From Pachyseris speciosa (Eukaryota; Cnidaria; Anthozoa; Scleractinia; Pachyseridae), in assembly GCA_016490735.1 (NCBI GenBank), contig JAEMWC010000347.1, positions 688,501-752,500 on the forward strand: DNA of 64,000 nucleotides. The letters run 5' to 3'. Below are positions 49,679 through 61,480 of the stretch, piece by piece. Below the pieces are notes generated by a model. The model was not told the origin of the DNA. It worked only from the letters and a program-made list of their open reading frames with translations, and ran no database searches. The position numbers and the translations under genes were made by a program. The first letter of the stretch is position 1; each line of letters opens with the position of its first letter.

Positions 49679-50039
49679 CAGGAATAAGAAACTGAAGCAA
49701 AGCTTTAGTAGCATGAAGAGGCTCAAGACCTCGCTTCGGAGAGTTACCTCATATCTGAGGTTGTCCTCGCTATCTGTGATACATTTTCATAAACATAAGG
49801 GAATCGACTTTAATGAAAGCTAAGGGCAGTTATGTTTTACATAGCCTCAGGAGTTGGATTTAATGTTCTTGGAGACGCAGACATGTACACATTGATTGCT
49901 TTTTGTAGATTTCTAAGAAAAGCCTGGGGCGGATCTAGGGTTCGGTCTAACCCTCTACAATTAAGACGTTAACGTCTAAGCACTTGCAGTTACTACAAAA
50001 ACCTGGTGAAAAAAAGAAAAGCTAAATTTGAGCGTATCA
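49679..50039. other. Intergenic, nothing recognised
   Basis: No gene, RNA or clear repeat on either strand. Confidence 0.45.
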
Positions 50040-50350
50040 TGGGGAGCAGGGTTGGCGTAGTGGTGAGAGCGCTCGCCTTCCACCAATGTGGCCCGGGTTC
50101 GATTCCCGGACTCGGCGTCATAAGTGGGCTGAGTTTGTTGGTTCTCTACTCTGCTCCGAGAGGTTTTTCTCCGGGTACTCCGGTTTTCCCCTCTCCCCAA
50201 AAATCAACATTTCATTTGATTTATTTAGAGTTGATTTGATTTAGTCTTCCCAATTAGTATAGCATCTGTGCTTGGCTAAATAGATTTGAGACTTAAAGTG
50301 ATTAATATTATTATTATGATGATGATGATGATGATTATTATTATTATTGG
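50040..50350 (+). mobile_element. tRNA-derived SINE, second copy
   Basis: GGGGAGCAGGGTTGGCGTAG with A box near 50052, B box GGTTCGATTCC at about 50096-50106, CTCCGAGAGGTTTTTCTCCG, and an ATT/GAT microsatellite end. Strong similarity to 34857-35148 up to CCCCTCTCC. The tail differs. Confidence 0.85.
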
Positions 50351-51414
50351 ACCTGCATCTGATGCATCAGCGGTTAGTTGCTTGTTACTTCAAGGTTTTT
50401 TTTTATGTAGCACAAAACGTAAAGCAAGCCTGATCAGCCTGAACTCAATTGCTTATGTCAAATCAACTGAATTCAACATAGCCCAGTTTTGGTCTCTCTC
50501 TCTGTCACGCAACGCTGTCATCTAACAGAGAGAGGGACCAGAACTGTCGATCGTTTTAGCATATTCTTTCCTTTTGACGCAAGAGTTATCTTAATTTAAC
50601 AGCTATTAAAACACTGCTGGAAATCGTATTTACGAGGACTATCATTGCAAAATTTCCCGAGGGGGTCATGCCCCCGGACTCCCCTAGAAGCGCCCGCCCT
50701 TAGCGGTTGGATATTCGAAGATCCTTTATTTAAACCCTAGCTAATCCACCCCAGAAAGTTATAGGTAGTTTACTGTTATATTTTATATAGCCTCATGATA
50801 GGTAACACAACTCACTGCCGGTATGCTGATGGTAAAAAAAAAATTTAATGAGGGCACATGGAAAAAGATTGGACTGTTGGGGAGGGGAGGTGGGAGATTT
50901 GGAAAGTCGTGCGTCAGCTGTTGAAAAATCCTGGCTACGCCTCTGCTCTACTAACTACAATCCTGGCCAAAAGTTCTTCTTGAGACGCCTTCTTTTAACG
51001 TGCACAAAAAGCGCTTTGATAAAACATGTGCTTTAGTTTTATAAGTCTTGGGTGGTTTATTATCCTCGATGTACCTTGGAGAAAAAAGTAGCAAACTTCA
51101 AAACTCCTTTTTCCATACATTTTTGCAATAAAGGGTAAAAATTTCTTGTTGAAACTTATGTACAGGGACGAACTTGAACACAAGTCAGGAAAGGATTTAT
51201 TAAGGGCGTGGCCCTTAGACTTTAAGAATGCACGATGCTACCCAGTGTTAATTTAAGCATTGTATTAGCCTCGATTGGGTGTTTGTTTAAAAAGGAGGCG
51301 AGCATTTTGAATACAGTCAGTTGGTATTAACAGCACTTGTTGACCTTGTTGTGTGGTTTCTGAGTCCGAACTAAACATGGTGTCAGGAAATTAACGAACC
51401 CTATAGAAGTGAAC
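50351..51414. other. Intergenic, nothing recognised
   Basis: Contains a short inverted repeat around CTCTCTCTCTGTC...AGAGAGAGG (50490-50540). No gene or known repeat could be supported. Confidence 0.45.
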
Positions 51415-52630
51415 TCAACTAAAACCGTTATGAGGAAGTCAAGAAAGGCCAAATCAGACCCTCGCACTTCTTGAGTACGCCTAGTCAAGGATTGGATACT
51501 AGCCCGGTGCAGCGTTTGATGTGTAGGCGGACCAGATCACGACTGAAACCAGTTGTTCAGCCCGGAACTTATCAGAAGCTTTTAGCTAGCAAAGAGCGAC
51601 AGGCCGTCACTTACAACAGGGGTGCCAAGGATCTAGGAACTCTCAGGAGTGGTGATTTGGTACGGTTCAGTTCATGCCTCCTGGAAAGTCAGTTAATGAA
51701 GTTGTGAAAGCAAGAGTTGAGAAGTCTGTTGGAACTCGGTCCTACGAAGGTAGTATCGAAAACGAAGCACTCGAAAACGAAAACCGAAGCACGAAGCACC
51801 CCAAAACTCGAAAACGAAGCACTCTAGGTCGAAAACGAAGCACCCTTAGTCGAAAACGAAGCACCCTGGGTCGAAAACGAAGCATTTTGGTCGAAAACGA
51901 AGCACCCTAGGTCGAAAACGAAGCTGGTATTTTCTTCTCTCTCATAAGGTTTTCAAGTCCTTGAAGAGCGGATTAGTTTGGAATTCGATCGAGCGGCTTT
52001 CACCGAAATCAGCCAATGTACAGACTATAGGGTTGTCAGCCCAGGCTCGCGTGATATCATCTGCATTAGAATTACAGTTATGTTGATTGCTGGCTAAGAT
52101 GTTGCCTGCTTTTAATCCCGGTGGCAAACGTCAATACCATGAAGATCATTACTGTAGACCAGTCACGATTTCCTTGCCTATAGTGCTGAACACGTGTGGG
52201 CCATCAAAACCTTCACAGTCAAAGCTATCGAGAGTGGCGACAAAGTCCGCAAGGGAGCTTACCACTGTTTCCGTGCCGAAGGAATGATTAGGAACCCTTG
52301 ATTAGGGGCTGTCTTGCTTTCTTATCTCCGAGCAAAGGGCACGGTCCAAATCAGGTTCGCCTTGGCAATAAAGCAAAACCCTAAGTCGGCCTTGAAAACC
52401 GAGTGCTTCGTTTTCGATCTAGGGTGCTTCGTTTTCGACCCAGGGTGCTTCGTTTTCAACCTAGAGTTCTTCGTTTTCGACTTAGGGTGCTTCGTTTTCG
52501 AGTTTTGGGGTGCTTCGTGCTTCGGTCTTCGTTTTCGAGCGCTTCAGATTTTCGATACTACCGTCCTACGAGGTCATTACTGATGATGGAGCCAGGTATC
52601 GTCGAAATCGTCGTCACCTGAGAAGAACAA
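51415..52630 (+). pseudogene. Ty3/gypsy integrase C-terminal fragment, split by a MITE
   Basis: The left part has SQGLDTSPVQRLMCRRTRSR, YQKLLASKERQAVTYNRGAK and LRSGDLVRF. The right part after 52563 has SYEVITDDGARYRRNRRHLR. This is the region after the catalytic core in gypsy-type integrases. No other part of the element is visible. Confidence 0.82.
51748..52562. mobile_element. MULE-like foldback MITE with repetitive terminal repeats
   Basis: The 9-bp duplication GTCCTACGA (51739-51747 and 52563-52571) flanks it. Ends are GGTAGTATCGAAAA. Each arm is built from about six or seven copies of a 20-22-bp unit CGAAGCACC-TAGGTCGAAAA in opposite orientation. The interior (51925-52370) is unique sequence with no ORF. 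A 9-bp duplication and long repetitive arms fit Mutator-like or foldback elements. Confidence 0.85.
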
Positions 52631-52639
52631 AGGAGTCTT

Positions 52640-52800
52640 ACGGGGACAGTTCAGTCTAAACCTAACATCTGGTTTATCAATGGAATTGATAATGTTAATT
52701 GACCACCGTACAGGGATTTTCGAGCGTTAGCCCTTCGTCGGAGCGAATTGAGGAATTGTGGGTTGTGTACGGTTTATATACAGAATATGGAGTTACAGTA
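52640..52800 (-). repeat. Penelope-type terminal motif with hammerhead-like core
   Basis: On the - strand the stretch contains CTCCGACGAAGGGCTAACGC then TCGAAAATC, related to 29012-29040 on the + strand and preceded by the same GGTTTATATACA context. It is a degraded CTGAnGA...GAAA pattern. Confidence 0.45.
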
Positions 52801-52948
52801 TTGGTGGTAACATGGTAACGTGAAAAACACCGGCTAGTGGATTTGGACCTCCTTCGCGGATTTCGCTGTTGTTCGCATATCGCAGATTGAGAAATTTGAC
52901 CGTTAGCACAAAGCTGTAAAACCTGTTACGCGCTGCGGCATAAAGTAG

Positions 52949-53242
52949 ATGCGATGTCAAAATCTTGTTTTCTTTCATTCGCGTTTTTATGTCATTTTAT
53001 GTGCTGTCGCTACTTTTTGGGCCATGTCGCTTGTCGGAATTTACGCTGACAGGGCCTCTTTAATAGAGAATCAACCTTTGCTTAGAGAAATTTATCAAGA
53101 TCTACCAATTATATCCTACAAGACGGGAAGATCTTTAAAAGACATACAAAGTATACAACATGACGAGACCAGCAGGAGTCGTGTTAGACCTATCATCACT
53201 TCCAAACAGCTTGCCTACCGGTATTCTAATCCAGGTTTATGA
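52949..53242 (+). pseudogene. Retroelement reverse-transcriptase C-terminal fragment
   Basis: Residues NQPLLREIYQDLPIISYKTG and RSLKDIQ resemble the HPLL...PIISYKRGRSLKDIL segment that ends the reverse transcriptase of Penelope-like and some LINE elements. No catalytic motifs are nearby. Its closeness to the hammerhead-like motif at 52640-52800 fits a Penelope-like remnant. Confidence 0.6.
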
Positions 53243-53390
53243 CAAAGTGCGACAACGGTTATTACAAAGTGGGACAGCTTATTTTATTACAAAGTGAGAT
53301 GGACTGATATTATTTAAAAAGTGCGACAGTTTTTTTACTACTCGCGACAGGTATTACAAAATGCGACGATTATTACAAAGTGTGACAGAA
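53237..53390 (+). repeat. Short repeats of TTATTACAAAGTGCGACAG
   Basis: ATTACAAAGTG-GACAG recurs five or six times with variable spacers. Same family as 30330-30475 in the other orientation. Confidence 0.7.
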
Positions 53391-53423
53391 GAATGCCACT
53401 CTGATCTGTGGTCCTGTCTGGGA

Positions 53424-54519
53424 GGGTTTACCTAAAATAAAGAATCCGGAATCCGGAATGCGGAATGAGGAATACGAAATATGAAATCCAGAATACGGAA
53501 TGTAAAGACGTTTGGTAGAAAATTTTGACAAAGGTTGAAGTCGCTTGGGTAATACTATGGTCAAAAAATTATATGATGACTTAGCCTGAGTTTTGCAGCA
53601 ATCAAGCCCATGAAGTTTATTCTAGGGCAGCATTTTAATATTTTGGTTTTGCTTTTAATAAAGCGCCTGATTCCTTTAAAGCACACGGCTTTCAATCACA
53701 CCACAACGATACTAATCAATGTATTGTGCATTTTGAATATTATAAAATCAAATCATTTTAATTAAAAGCACCTCTTATTCTTTTTGTCGATAAAAAGTGT
53801 TAGGCCTGTCCACAAGTTGACGGCAACTTTTTGAACAACTTTCGATTTTCGATCAACCTTTTTTGATTTCGAGCAACTTTTTTTCCGTTTTCAATGTTTT
53901 GTTATTCATTTGCGCTTGCTCTTTATAAAACAAGAGCTATTTTTTGCTTATTATTTTGAACGCTTCGTAACCAAAAGCAGAGAAAAATCACTTTGCATAT
54001 GTTGACTTAATTGCGCGTGGGAACGCTTACGCCTGATTGGTCATTGTCTGTTGCTCCATGCTGGAATGTTTGGGAACTGTATTGGTGCGTACATTTCAGT
54101 TTGTCGAGTGGCCGGCGATAAAACGAGGAACATGGGACATTCCGGAACATCCCGGTGCATTCCGGAACATCTCCAAAAGACGAAGAAAAATCAATTTAAA
54201 AAAAAATTTAAATATACAGAAAAAAGAAACTAACACGAAATAAATATAATCCGAGAGATTAATTGGAGAAAAAAAGAAGACAAAAAATATTTATTACAAA
54301 AAAAGACGTTTATAAATGCCCCACCTGGAAATGATAACTATGGGGGCTGGGTGAGGATTGTTTTTTGTAATTATTATTATTATTATTTATACATTAATTT
54401 ATTTTTAATCATAACTGCTTGTAAATTTCATTTATTTTTAATCATTTTATCAAATTGTAAAGCGCATTTGATCATGTTCGGCATGAAAAATGCGCTATAT
54501 AAGTTTCAATTATTATTAA

Positions 54520-54567
<48 letters not shown>

Positions 54568-54744
54568 ATCGACTCAACTGGAAAGAACAAACAAGTCCCA
54601 GACTAAGACTTCACTACTGTCACCTCCCTCCTCCTGTAAGACATCTATCGTCTTCTTCGGTTCTTTTAACCCTCTTATTAATTATTAATTCCAGTTTCTA
54701 GATTCCGTATTCCGGATTCTGGATTCCATGTTTTAGGTAAACCC
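53424..54744. mobile_element. 1.3-kb MULE-like MITE with ATTCCGG-rich terminal repeats
   Basis: The 9-bp duplication TGTCTGGGA flanks it (53415-53423 and 54745-54753). Ends are GGGTTTACCTAAAA and TTTTAGGTAAACCC, continuing into GAATCCGGAATCCGGAAT-type repeats on both sides. The interior is AT-rich and carries an L2/SINE-type tail (54455-54566, GTAAAGCGCATTTG...TGCGCTATATAAG then (ATT)n). No transposase. Confidence 0.83.
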
Positions 54745-54753
54745 TGTCTGGGA

Positions 54754-55394
54754 TAAGACTGGACAAACTCAGACAAGTGGCAAAGACTTAGAACCGCTTC
54801 CTCCTGTGATACGCGGTCTGCAGTTCTCCGAGAACAACCTCATTGGGGCGACCTTCAAACTAGGCGCTTGAAGCGAATCGCTACCATGATGTATAAAATG
54901 CATCATGATTTTATGTCCTGAATACTTGACTGGTTTTCGCCACTCCCCACGATGTAAACGCCTGGAAGGGTCCTGAGAAACAGGCTACCGCTTACGGGAG
55001 GTTTGACTGTATACGCATTTTGTTAATTGTCTAAAGCAGTTATACGTCTTCCGCTAGTTCCTTTAAAATTATACCTACTCACTTTCTGACTGGAAAACAA
55101 AACGTCACCTCATAACTGCCTACTGGTCACAGTTCAGTGACAACAGAGGTCCTTATACACCTTATTCCAAAATGGCGGCCGCTCGGAATGATCTGGGGAG
55201 AGCAGCGTGGAAACGAGGCATCGAGGGCCAAGTCAAAGTCAAGCATGTAAACAGTAATGGCGTTCGTAGTATCTATCAGGAGAATTGAAGACATACCTGA
55301 CAGTTCGTTGAACGGATGGGATCCTAATCAGTTGAAAAATGCTTAACTAAAATTTTGGTTCAAGTGTCGTGGTGATTCTTGTAAAGGTTTATTA
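54754..55394. other. Intergenic, nothing recognised
   Basis: No gene or repeat that I can support. CAAAATGGCGGCCGC at about 55170 is reminiscent of a CpG-containing promoter but no downstream gene was found. Confidence 0.4.
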
Positions 55395-55540
55395 GCCCAT
55401 TTCCGATATGTGTGGGCGCGTGAGACTGGTGCCAAATTTGGACGGGAAAGCGAGGCTTGGGGGAATAAAGCGGGAGATGTGAACAGCAACACAACCTAGT
55501 ACCGGGTATTCCTTCGAGGTTAGAAATATCGCATTGCGAG

Positions 55541-57619
55541 ATGGCAGATCATTTCAAAAGTAAGACTGTTCCATGGTTAAAAGAGTATCTAACAAATAGA
55601 GGTATACAGGTATCTGATCAGGGGCGAAATAAACGCAAGTCTGAACTGGTGGAACTCGCTAAAAAAGCATTCGACATGAAAATACGGCGGATTGACAATG
55701 AAGATGAAGATGTTTCAGAGGTGATAGCAAGTAAATTTAAGACTGAGGCCGGAATTTTGCCGGACCCAAAGCATGTTCAAAACTGGACATACGACTTCGC
55801 CTCCATGCCAGAATTTACGTTTGCCGATTTATATACATATTTAGTTGGAACTGAGGAATACACGACCGAGGACCTGAAATCTTTTAAAAGCTTACATGGG
55901 TATAAACTGTTCTCGGATGGCCATGTACAAGATTGCATGATGCACTGCGTCAAAGATAAGGGATACACTTTATTTCGGTTCAAAGTGCAACCGACAGAAA
56001 GATCCAAAACAGAAGATAGCAAGCCCACTTACTATGGGTTTATCGTACTGAAAAACTCTGGAGTCGTCAAGGATGGATTTTGTCCTTGCAAAGGAGGGTA
56101 AGAATGATAGAAGTACAGTGTAAGCAGTAGATTGAACAGTTCTAAGGATTTCATCTCGATAACACGGCGTGTCCTTGCATGCTTGAGTCTTTGAAAACTA
56201 TGGCATCTTAATATAAGATGGAAGAGGGGTCTTAGGGTTTTCTTAACTTTCAAAAATTAATTAAGGTAATGTTTCATGTAGTTAAATAAGGGAACCAGGA
56301 AAGTTTAAAAAAAAGAACTCGATTTCTCCTTCACCCCTCCTCTCTGTGTTCAATGGTTAGTTCTTAATCTTTTATTTTTCATTCATTTTAATTTATAGAT
56401 TGGATGGAAACTGTCGTCATATTGCTGCTGTATTGTTCGATTTGGAACATACTGCACATTTAAGTGAGTTGAAGTCCTGTACTTCAGGTCAGTGTCAGTG
56501 GGTCAGGAGGGCAAAACCTAACACCAACTCTTGTCCTCTGCAAGAGCTGAAGCTATCAAAGACAGAGTATGGAAAAAAACAGAATGTGTATCCCGTTCTT
56601 TCAGAATTTGACCCAAGTTTCGAGGACTCCTGACGTTGAAACACTTGGCAAAATCTTCCGGGAAGGGTTAGAAAAGGTATGCAGTGAGGCAGTGGCACTG
56701 CATGTTCTTCCACATCCTCCAGCTTGCCCTGTCAATGAAGAGACCCTACAATCTTTTATAACTACGGAAGGGAATGTGGAATCAGTTGAAGAAGTGAAAG
56801 CTGTTGAGCTTTCCTCAATCTTTGAAATAAGAGATGAATTTATTTCTTCACACAGTCTTGATTTTCCAAATGCAACTTCTCCTGACAATGAAGCAATATC
56901 CCACTTTTTTGAGGCAATTACCGTGAGTCAGGAACAAGCTGAAATAATTTTTGAGAAAACCAAAACCCAAGGGGAGACTGAATTCCGGAAAACCCATAGG
57001 ACAGGCAGACTTACTGCATCAAACTTTTATAAAATTTGCCACCTTCGTGACAGCACAAATAAAGACAATACACTCAAGGAGCTTTTGAACTATTGTCCCC
57101 TTCCAGCAGATAAGCAACCACAACAATTCCAGTGGGGTCATGAGAAGGAAAAGACAGCCATAGAGCATTACATAAAAAAAATTCATAAAAAGCACAAAGG
57201 TTTATGTGTTGAAAACAGTGGCCTTGTTATTAATGTTTTGTGGCCACACATTGGTGCCAGCCCTGATGGTATCCGATATTGTGATTGCTGTGGAAGAAGG
57301 GTAGTGGAGGTTAAAAGCTTGTTTGCGAAACGAAACCTTCCCCCTCATATTGCAGCAGCAGAGTATATTACCAAAGTTAATGGCCATTACACTCTGAAAA
57401 CAGAAAGCCGTCGGTAATATCAAATTCAAGGGGAACTTGCAACAACTGGTTGCAAAGTAGCTGACTTAATTATATACACCAACAAAGGAATCCTGATGAT
57501 TGAGGTGGAGTTTGATGAGACATTTTGGAAAGCAGTCCTACAGAAATTGACTGCTTTTTACAAAAGATTTATGATTCCTGAGTTACTAACAAAGAGATTA
57601 TTTCACCAGTTGTCTTAAT
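55541..57619 (+). pseudogene. SWIM zinc finger and YqaJ-type nuclease protein of the transposon
   Basis: Exon 1 (55541-56098) has a SAP-like start (VPWLKEYLTNRGIQVSDQGR) and the first half of a SWIM finger (FCPCKGG), split by a GT-AG intron to exon 2 at 56399 (LDGNCRHIAAVLFDLE). After a frameshift near 56630 comes the YqaJ domain: THRTGRLTASNFYKICHL, FQWGHEKEKTAIEHYI, IGASPDGIRYCDCCGRRVVE and VKSLF, with Asp, Glu and Lys of a PD-(D/E)XK nuclease. A TAA at 57415-57417 precedes YQIQGELATTG. It probably processes transposon ends. Confidence 0.85.
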
Positions 57620-58009
57620 TTAATGTATATTACAGATTCTCTGTTTTTAGACATACTGTAGTTCAGTGGCAGATTCAAGAGGAATAATTAATTTAGTATT
57701 TTGAAACTGAACTAGTCATCATATCACCAAATGCACAAGAAGTGAAAGTTCAAAATCTGGTTTCTCAGGTAGAATTTTACATTTACTTATATCATGAACA
57801 GATGGTTAGGGTATGTGACTGCAATATACTTCAATGAAAGCCCAAGTCATTTGCATCAATTTTCATAGTTACTAGTTTCCTTTTTTATAGTAATTGTAGC
57901 CATTGTTTCAGCTCAGCTTAAGGGGCAAATAATGTTGTTTCCTCAGATTACTGTGGAAATAAATCATTGTAAGGTATCTTCAGTAAAATCAACAAAACTG
58001 ACTTTGAAA
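57620..58009. other. Spacer between the two convergent transposon genes
   Basis: AT-rich with no open frame of note. It probably holds both 3' untranslated regions. Confidence 0.5.
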
Positions 58010-59790
58010 TTACTTTGCAAGTGGTGGGAGGAGATTACATAATGATGCACATACAATAACTTCCTGGTTCATATTCTTCACAGATATTAATGGGATGTTT
58101 CCCTCAAATATTTTAAACTCTTTCAGTCTCTCAATTGCCCTTTCTACATGGATTCTAACTTTGGCAATAGAACTTGTGTCCTTGCGTGCCTTTCTTGAAA
58201 GCTGTTTACCTGTGAAAAATACAGAGTAAAGAAAAAAATAGTGAACTGGTTTTATTAATTACCTGCTTTTTGACAGAAAACTATAATATTGATGATTGCT
58301 TAATATGAGTTACAAAGAAGTAGAGTTGAAGGCTTCAGGAAACCTTGTAAAGAAATAGAAATCAATCACAGCTATCCATGTTTGCAATAAAAGACGAATT
58401 TCCATTACTGGTATTTACCTTTGCTGAAGGGTGGAATGTGAAGGACTACTTTCTTCTTCGTAAGAAGATCCCTAATGGTAAAACCCCTGTCTGCCATAAC
58501 ATGGTCTCCCTCTTCCAGAAGGTCAAGCAAGCCACTCTCTTGAGTGATACGCCTATCACTTGTACTTCCAGTCCAGAGATTGGAAATGAAAGAAAAAGCA
58601 CCTGATGGTGTTATTCCCACTAGTAGCTTTACAGTGTTGTGATGTTTGTAATCACTCCATGTTGCCTTCTGTGTGCTTGGAGATGAATGTTTCTGTATAA
58701 AAAACTCCGTACAATCAATAATGACTCTTGTACTGGGATATTTGCAGAAAGAGGTCGGCAGGCGGGCAATGATCTCCTCCTTTGAAGGCCAGCGAAGTAG
58801 AGAGCCCTTGAATGTGAGGGCCAAAAACCGGATCCAAGTAATGTACACGCGACTAACCGTGCTGACAGTGACGGCAAACATATCACCTAGGTGCCGTTCC
58901 ATGAGTCCTAATTTTAACCTCAGCAACACAAGAAGAAACTCTTCTTTGACTTGAAGACCACGTTTTTGTCCAGGTTTTTTATTTTGGGCATCTTTTTGGT
59001 AGTGTGATTGTTTAGATTTGTTTTTGTCCCAGTACTTCATGTTTTCTGTGTATGGCAGGAGGGTATTTAACAGAAATGTGAAACACACAAGTGATGGGAT
59101 ACCTGTGTAAAATTTAACAGCTTCATCACTTTTCAACACGTCCTGCACGACTTGCTCTCGTTTTTTCTGTGCCGATATACCAAGCTTTTGTTCTTGCTTG
59201 GAGCTTTGTGGTTTAGTTGTGAGTATCTTTAGTTCTTGTTCAATTTTCTCGAGCTCTGCCATGGTAAGATCGGTTTGACATAACACATTTTTGTGCAGCG
59301 GGTCAACTTCGTCAATTCTGTCCGTGTAGTCGTGGTCAGAGAGTAAATGCGTTTTAATGCAATCGCAGTCTTGAAATAAATCGGTGTCAATTAAACTTAC
59401 ATTGTTGACTTCTAATCTTTCTTTTTTGGGGGGTATTTCTTCATCCTTGTCAGCTGATCGCTCAACTTGGAGACTTCTCTTATTGAGTCTCTCTGTACGA
59501 AGATTAACCGGGTTCGATTTTGTGGCTGCCTTTTCTGGATCAAATACGGTAGGGAGAGCTCGCTTAACAACGAAGTTCTTGCCAGATGGCGCCTTTTTCA
59601 TGTCTTGTTTTCGAAAATGAAGCGAACAAATTCGAGGATCGGTAAGATTCTTGAATTTGGTATCGGCTCTTTTGCAAAACTTTTCCCACTTCTTACGCAT
59701 TTTTCCATTGCCAGGAAAACGGAAATACGAGAGATTTGGTTTGTTATGAGTCCCATTGTTACAAACAGCAACAGCACAGTACTTCACCAT
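58010..59790 (-). CDS. THAP-domain DDE transposase (two exons)
   Basis: Exon 1 is 59790-58419 and exon 2 is 58209-58010. The start at 59790 is chosen because the THAP domain begins there: VKYCAVAVCNNGTHNKPN, FRFPGNGKMRKKWEKFC and CSLHFRKQDM give the C2CH zinc site. A coiled coil follows. The DDE_Tnp_4 catalytic part has TRVIIDCTEFFIQKHSSPST, LLVGITPSGAFSFISNLWTG and HVMADRGFTIRDLL, and exon 2 supplies the Glu in RIHVERAIERLKEF. Splice sites are AAAG|GTAAATAC and TTTTTCACAG. No break is seen, so this may be the only complete transposase in the window. Confidence 0.87.
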
Positions 59791-60042
59791 CTCCAGCGAG
59801 TAGAATATTTTCAATTTCGATCCTTGTTGTTTTGTTGTTTACTATCTGTAAGTTTTGACTTTGCCGCCTTATTCCCCCAAGCCTCGCTTTCACGTCCAAA
59901 CTTGGTACCAATCTCGCGCGCCCAAAGATATCGGAAATGGGCAACAATTTTGTAAGCGGTAAGTGATATAGTGATTTTGCTGTCGGAAACGCCGACCTTG
60001 CTAAGGCTGGTAAGGTCAATTAAGTATCTCATTTTCCTCGTT

Positions 60043-60539
60043 CTTTTACAGCGTGAATGAGTATTATTTGAATTAAAAGACCGACTATCTTCTAGTCGAC
60101 CCGGACGAAGATCTCATCTATACCCGGCATATAACGACTGAGCCGGTAAAGAGCTTTTCAGGCTGAGGTTAGCGCTAATCATTGATTAAGATGTATTAAA
60201 GCCTATAAGTTCAGTTGCCATAAGATGGTATTTAACCCGGGTTAGCGCTAACCATGCTTCGAGCAACTGGGCCCAGGGAAGCTGACTACAACACTACAAA
60301 CATTTAGGAAAAATATTTACCCGGGATTAACTTAACCAAAATTTTATTTGCTTGGAACGCTAAAAAGGAGATTTAAATTAAGTTTTTTTTTCTCGGAAAT
60401 GTAGTTCAGAAAATCAGAAATAATAGTTCAAAATAGTAAGCAAACTGAAAATAAATGGTCATGTTGCCTGTACGCGAGTTATGTGCTTATGCTTACAAAC
60501 ACACCACATTTGACTGACAACACTAAACAGAGTAAATGC
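60043..60539. other. Intergenic, nothing recognised
   Basis: No gene, RNA or clear repeat seen. Confidence 0.45.
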
Positions 60540-61480
60540 ACTAGACTGTCCCATATGTGGAAGTTTTTTGTCTTGTTGTTCACACACTCCACGTGGATTT
60601 GAAGGGAGACAATTTGTTGTGTTTGCACAACTTCCTCAGAGGTCATTTGACCTTTGGTTCTAATAAAAAGTGCCCCATGGAAAGTTGACTAATAAATGTT
60701 TTGGCACCCCCAGGTGAGATTCCAATGAGCTCCTTCAGATTGGCATGCCGGTTTTTATACGAGCTATAAAAAGATCACTGTTTAAACGAAGACTCTTAGG
60801 CATTTGACAGCAGAGCTCACTGCAGTCAATTATGGCCCTGGTAGAAGGATATTCATCTTTAAAATCAGCAGGCATGTGGTCATTGATCTTTGCCCTTGAG
60901 GGTCATACTGAAATGATGCTGACCTTTAGAAACATAAAATTAATCCAGGTTTAATTGCCTTGATCTTCCTTGTTCAGGGGCATCTAATTCATATTTGCTA
61001 CATCGTGAGAAGGTGAATGCCAATAATTCATGTTTTCACCTTGTTTTACTGGATTTAAATACTGAATTATACTCTTGAAAATGTCTCTATTGGGAAATCC
61101 AGAATAAAAAGCTAAATGTTTAACTGACTTCATAAATCTATCGACGCTAAATATTTTCGATTGTAAATCTTGGAAATATTCGCCTCGAATTGTCGGAGTT
61201 TTTCAGTAAGCTCGGCTTTCTCACAGTCCAGATCATGGATAGCTTTCTCACAGTCGTTTTATAGTTCCCTAGAATCTCTATGAGGACAAATATCTGAATC
61301 ACGATGTCTTGGTTGATGACAGTAGGTCAGGAGTTGCTGAGGTTTTCCTCAGTCTTTTTCGTTTGATCGGACTACTATGCTTTGGTGCTTTACGTTTTAC
61401 GAGCGAACACTTCTTTCACGGAAAAGCGGATGGTACAGCAGTAGTTTTCAAAGTTTTCTCGCGACCAGCAAACGAACAAA
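60540..61480 (-). pseudogene. Decayed THAP/DDE transposase relative
   Basis: On the - strand, pieces give KINDHMPADFKDEYPSTRAI and IDCSELCCQMPKSLRLNSDL (the first catalytic Asp region of DDE_Tnp_4). Further upstream lies a coiled coil (CEKAIHDLDCEKAELTEKLR). Many stops and frame changes. It is a different subfamily from 58010-59790. Confidence 0.7.

Larger units (their letters stand above)
55395..59942. mobile_element. ISL2EU-type DNA transposon with YqaJ nuclease and THAP transposase
   Basis: Inverted terminal repeats of about 75 bp start GCCCATTTCCGATAT (55395) and end in its complement (59942). They contain GTGAAAGCGAGGCTTGGGGG-like sequence at both ends (GGAAAG on the left). Two convergent genes lie inside: YqaJ on + and THAP/DDE on -. 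That pairing is known from ISL2EU transposons. Damage to the YqaJ gene suggests the copy is inactive, although the transposase gene is open. Confidence 0.85.

Noticed and set aside
51674..51910. Arg/Ser repeat protein on the + strand
   Set aside because: It is a translation of the MITE's tandem terminal repeat.
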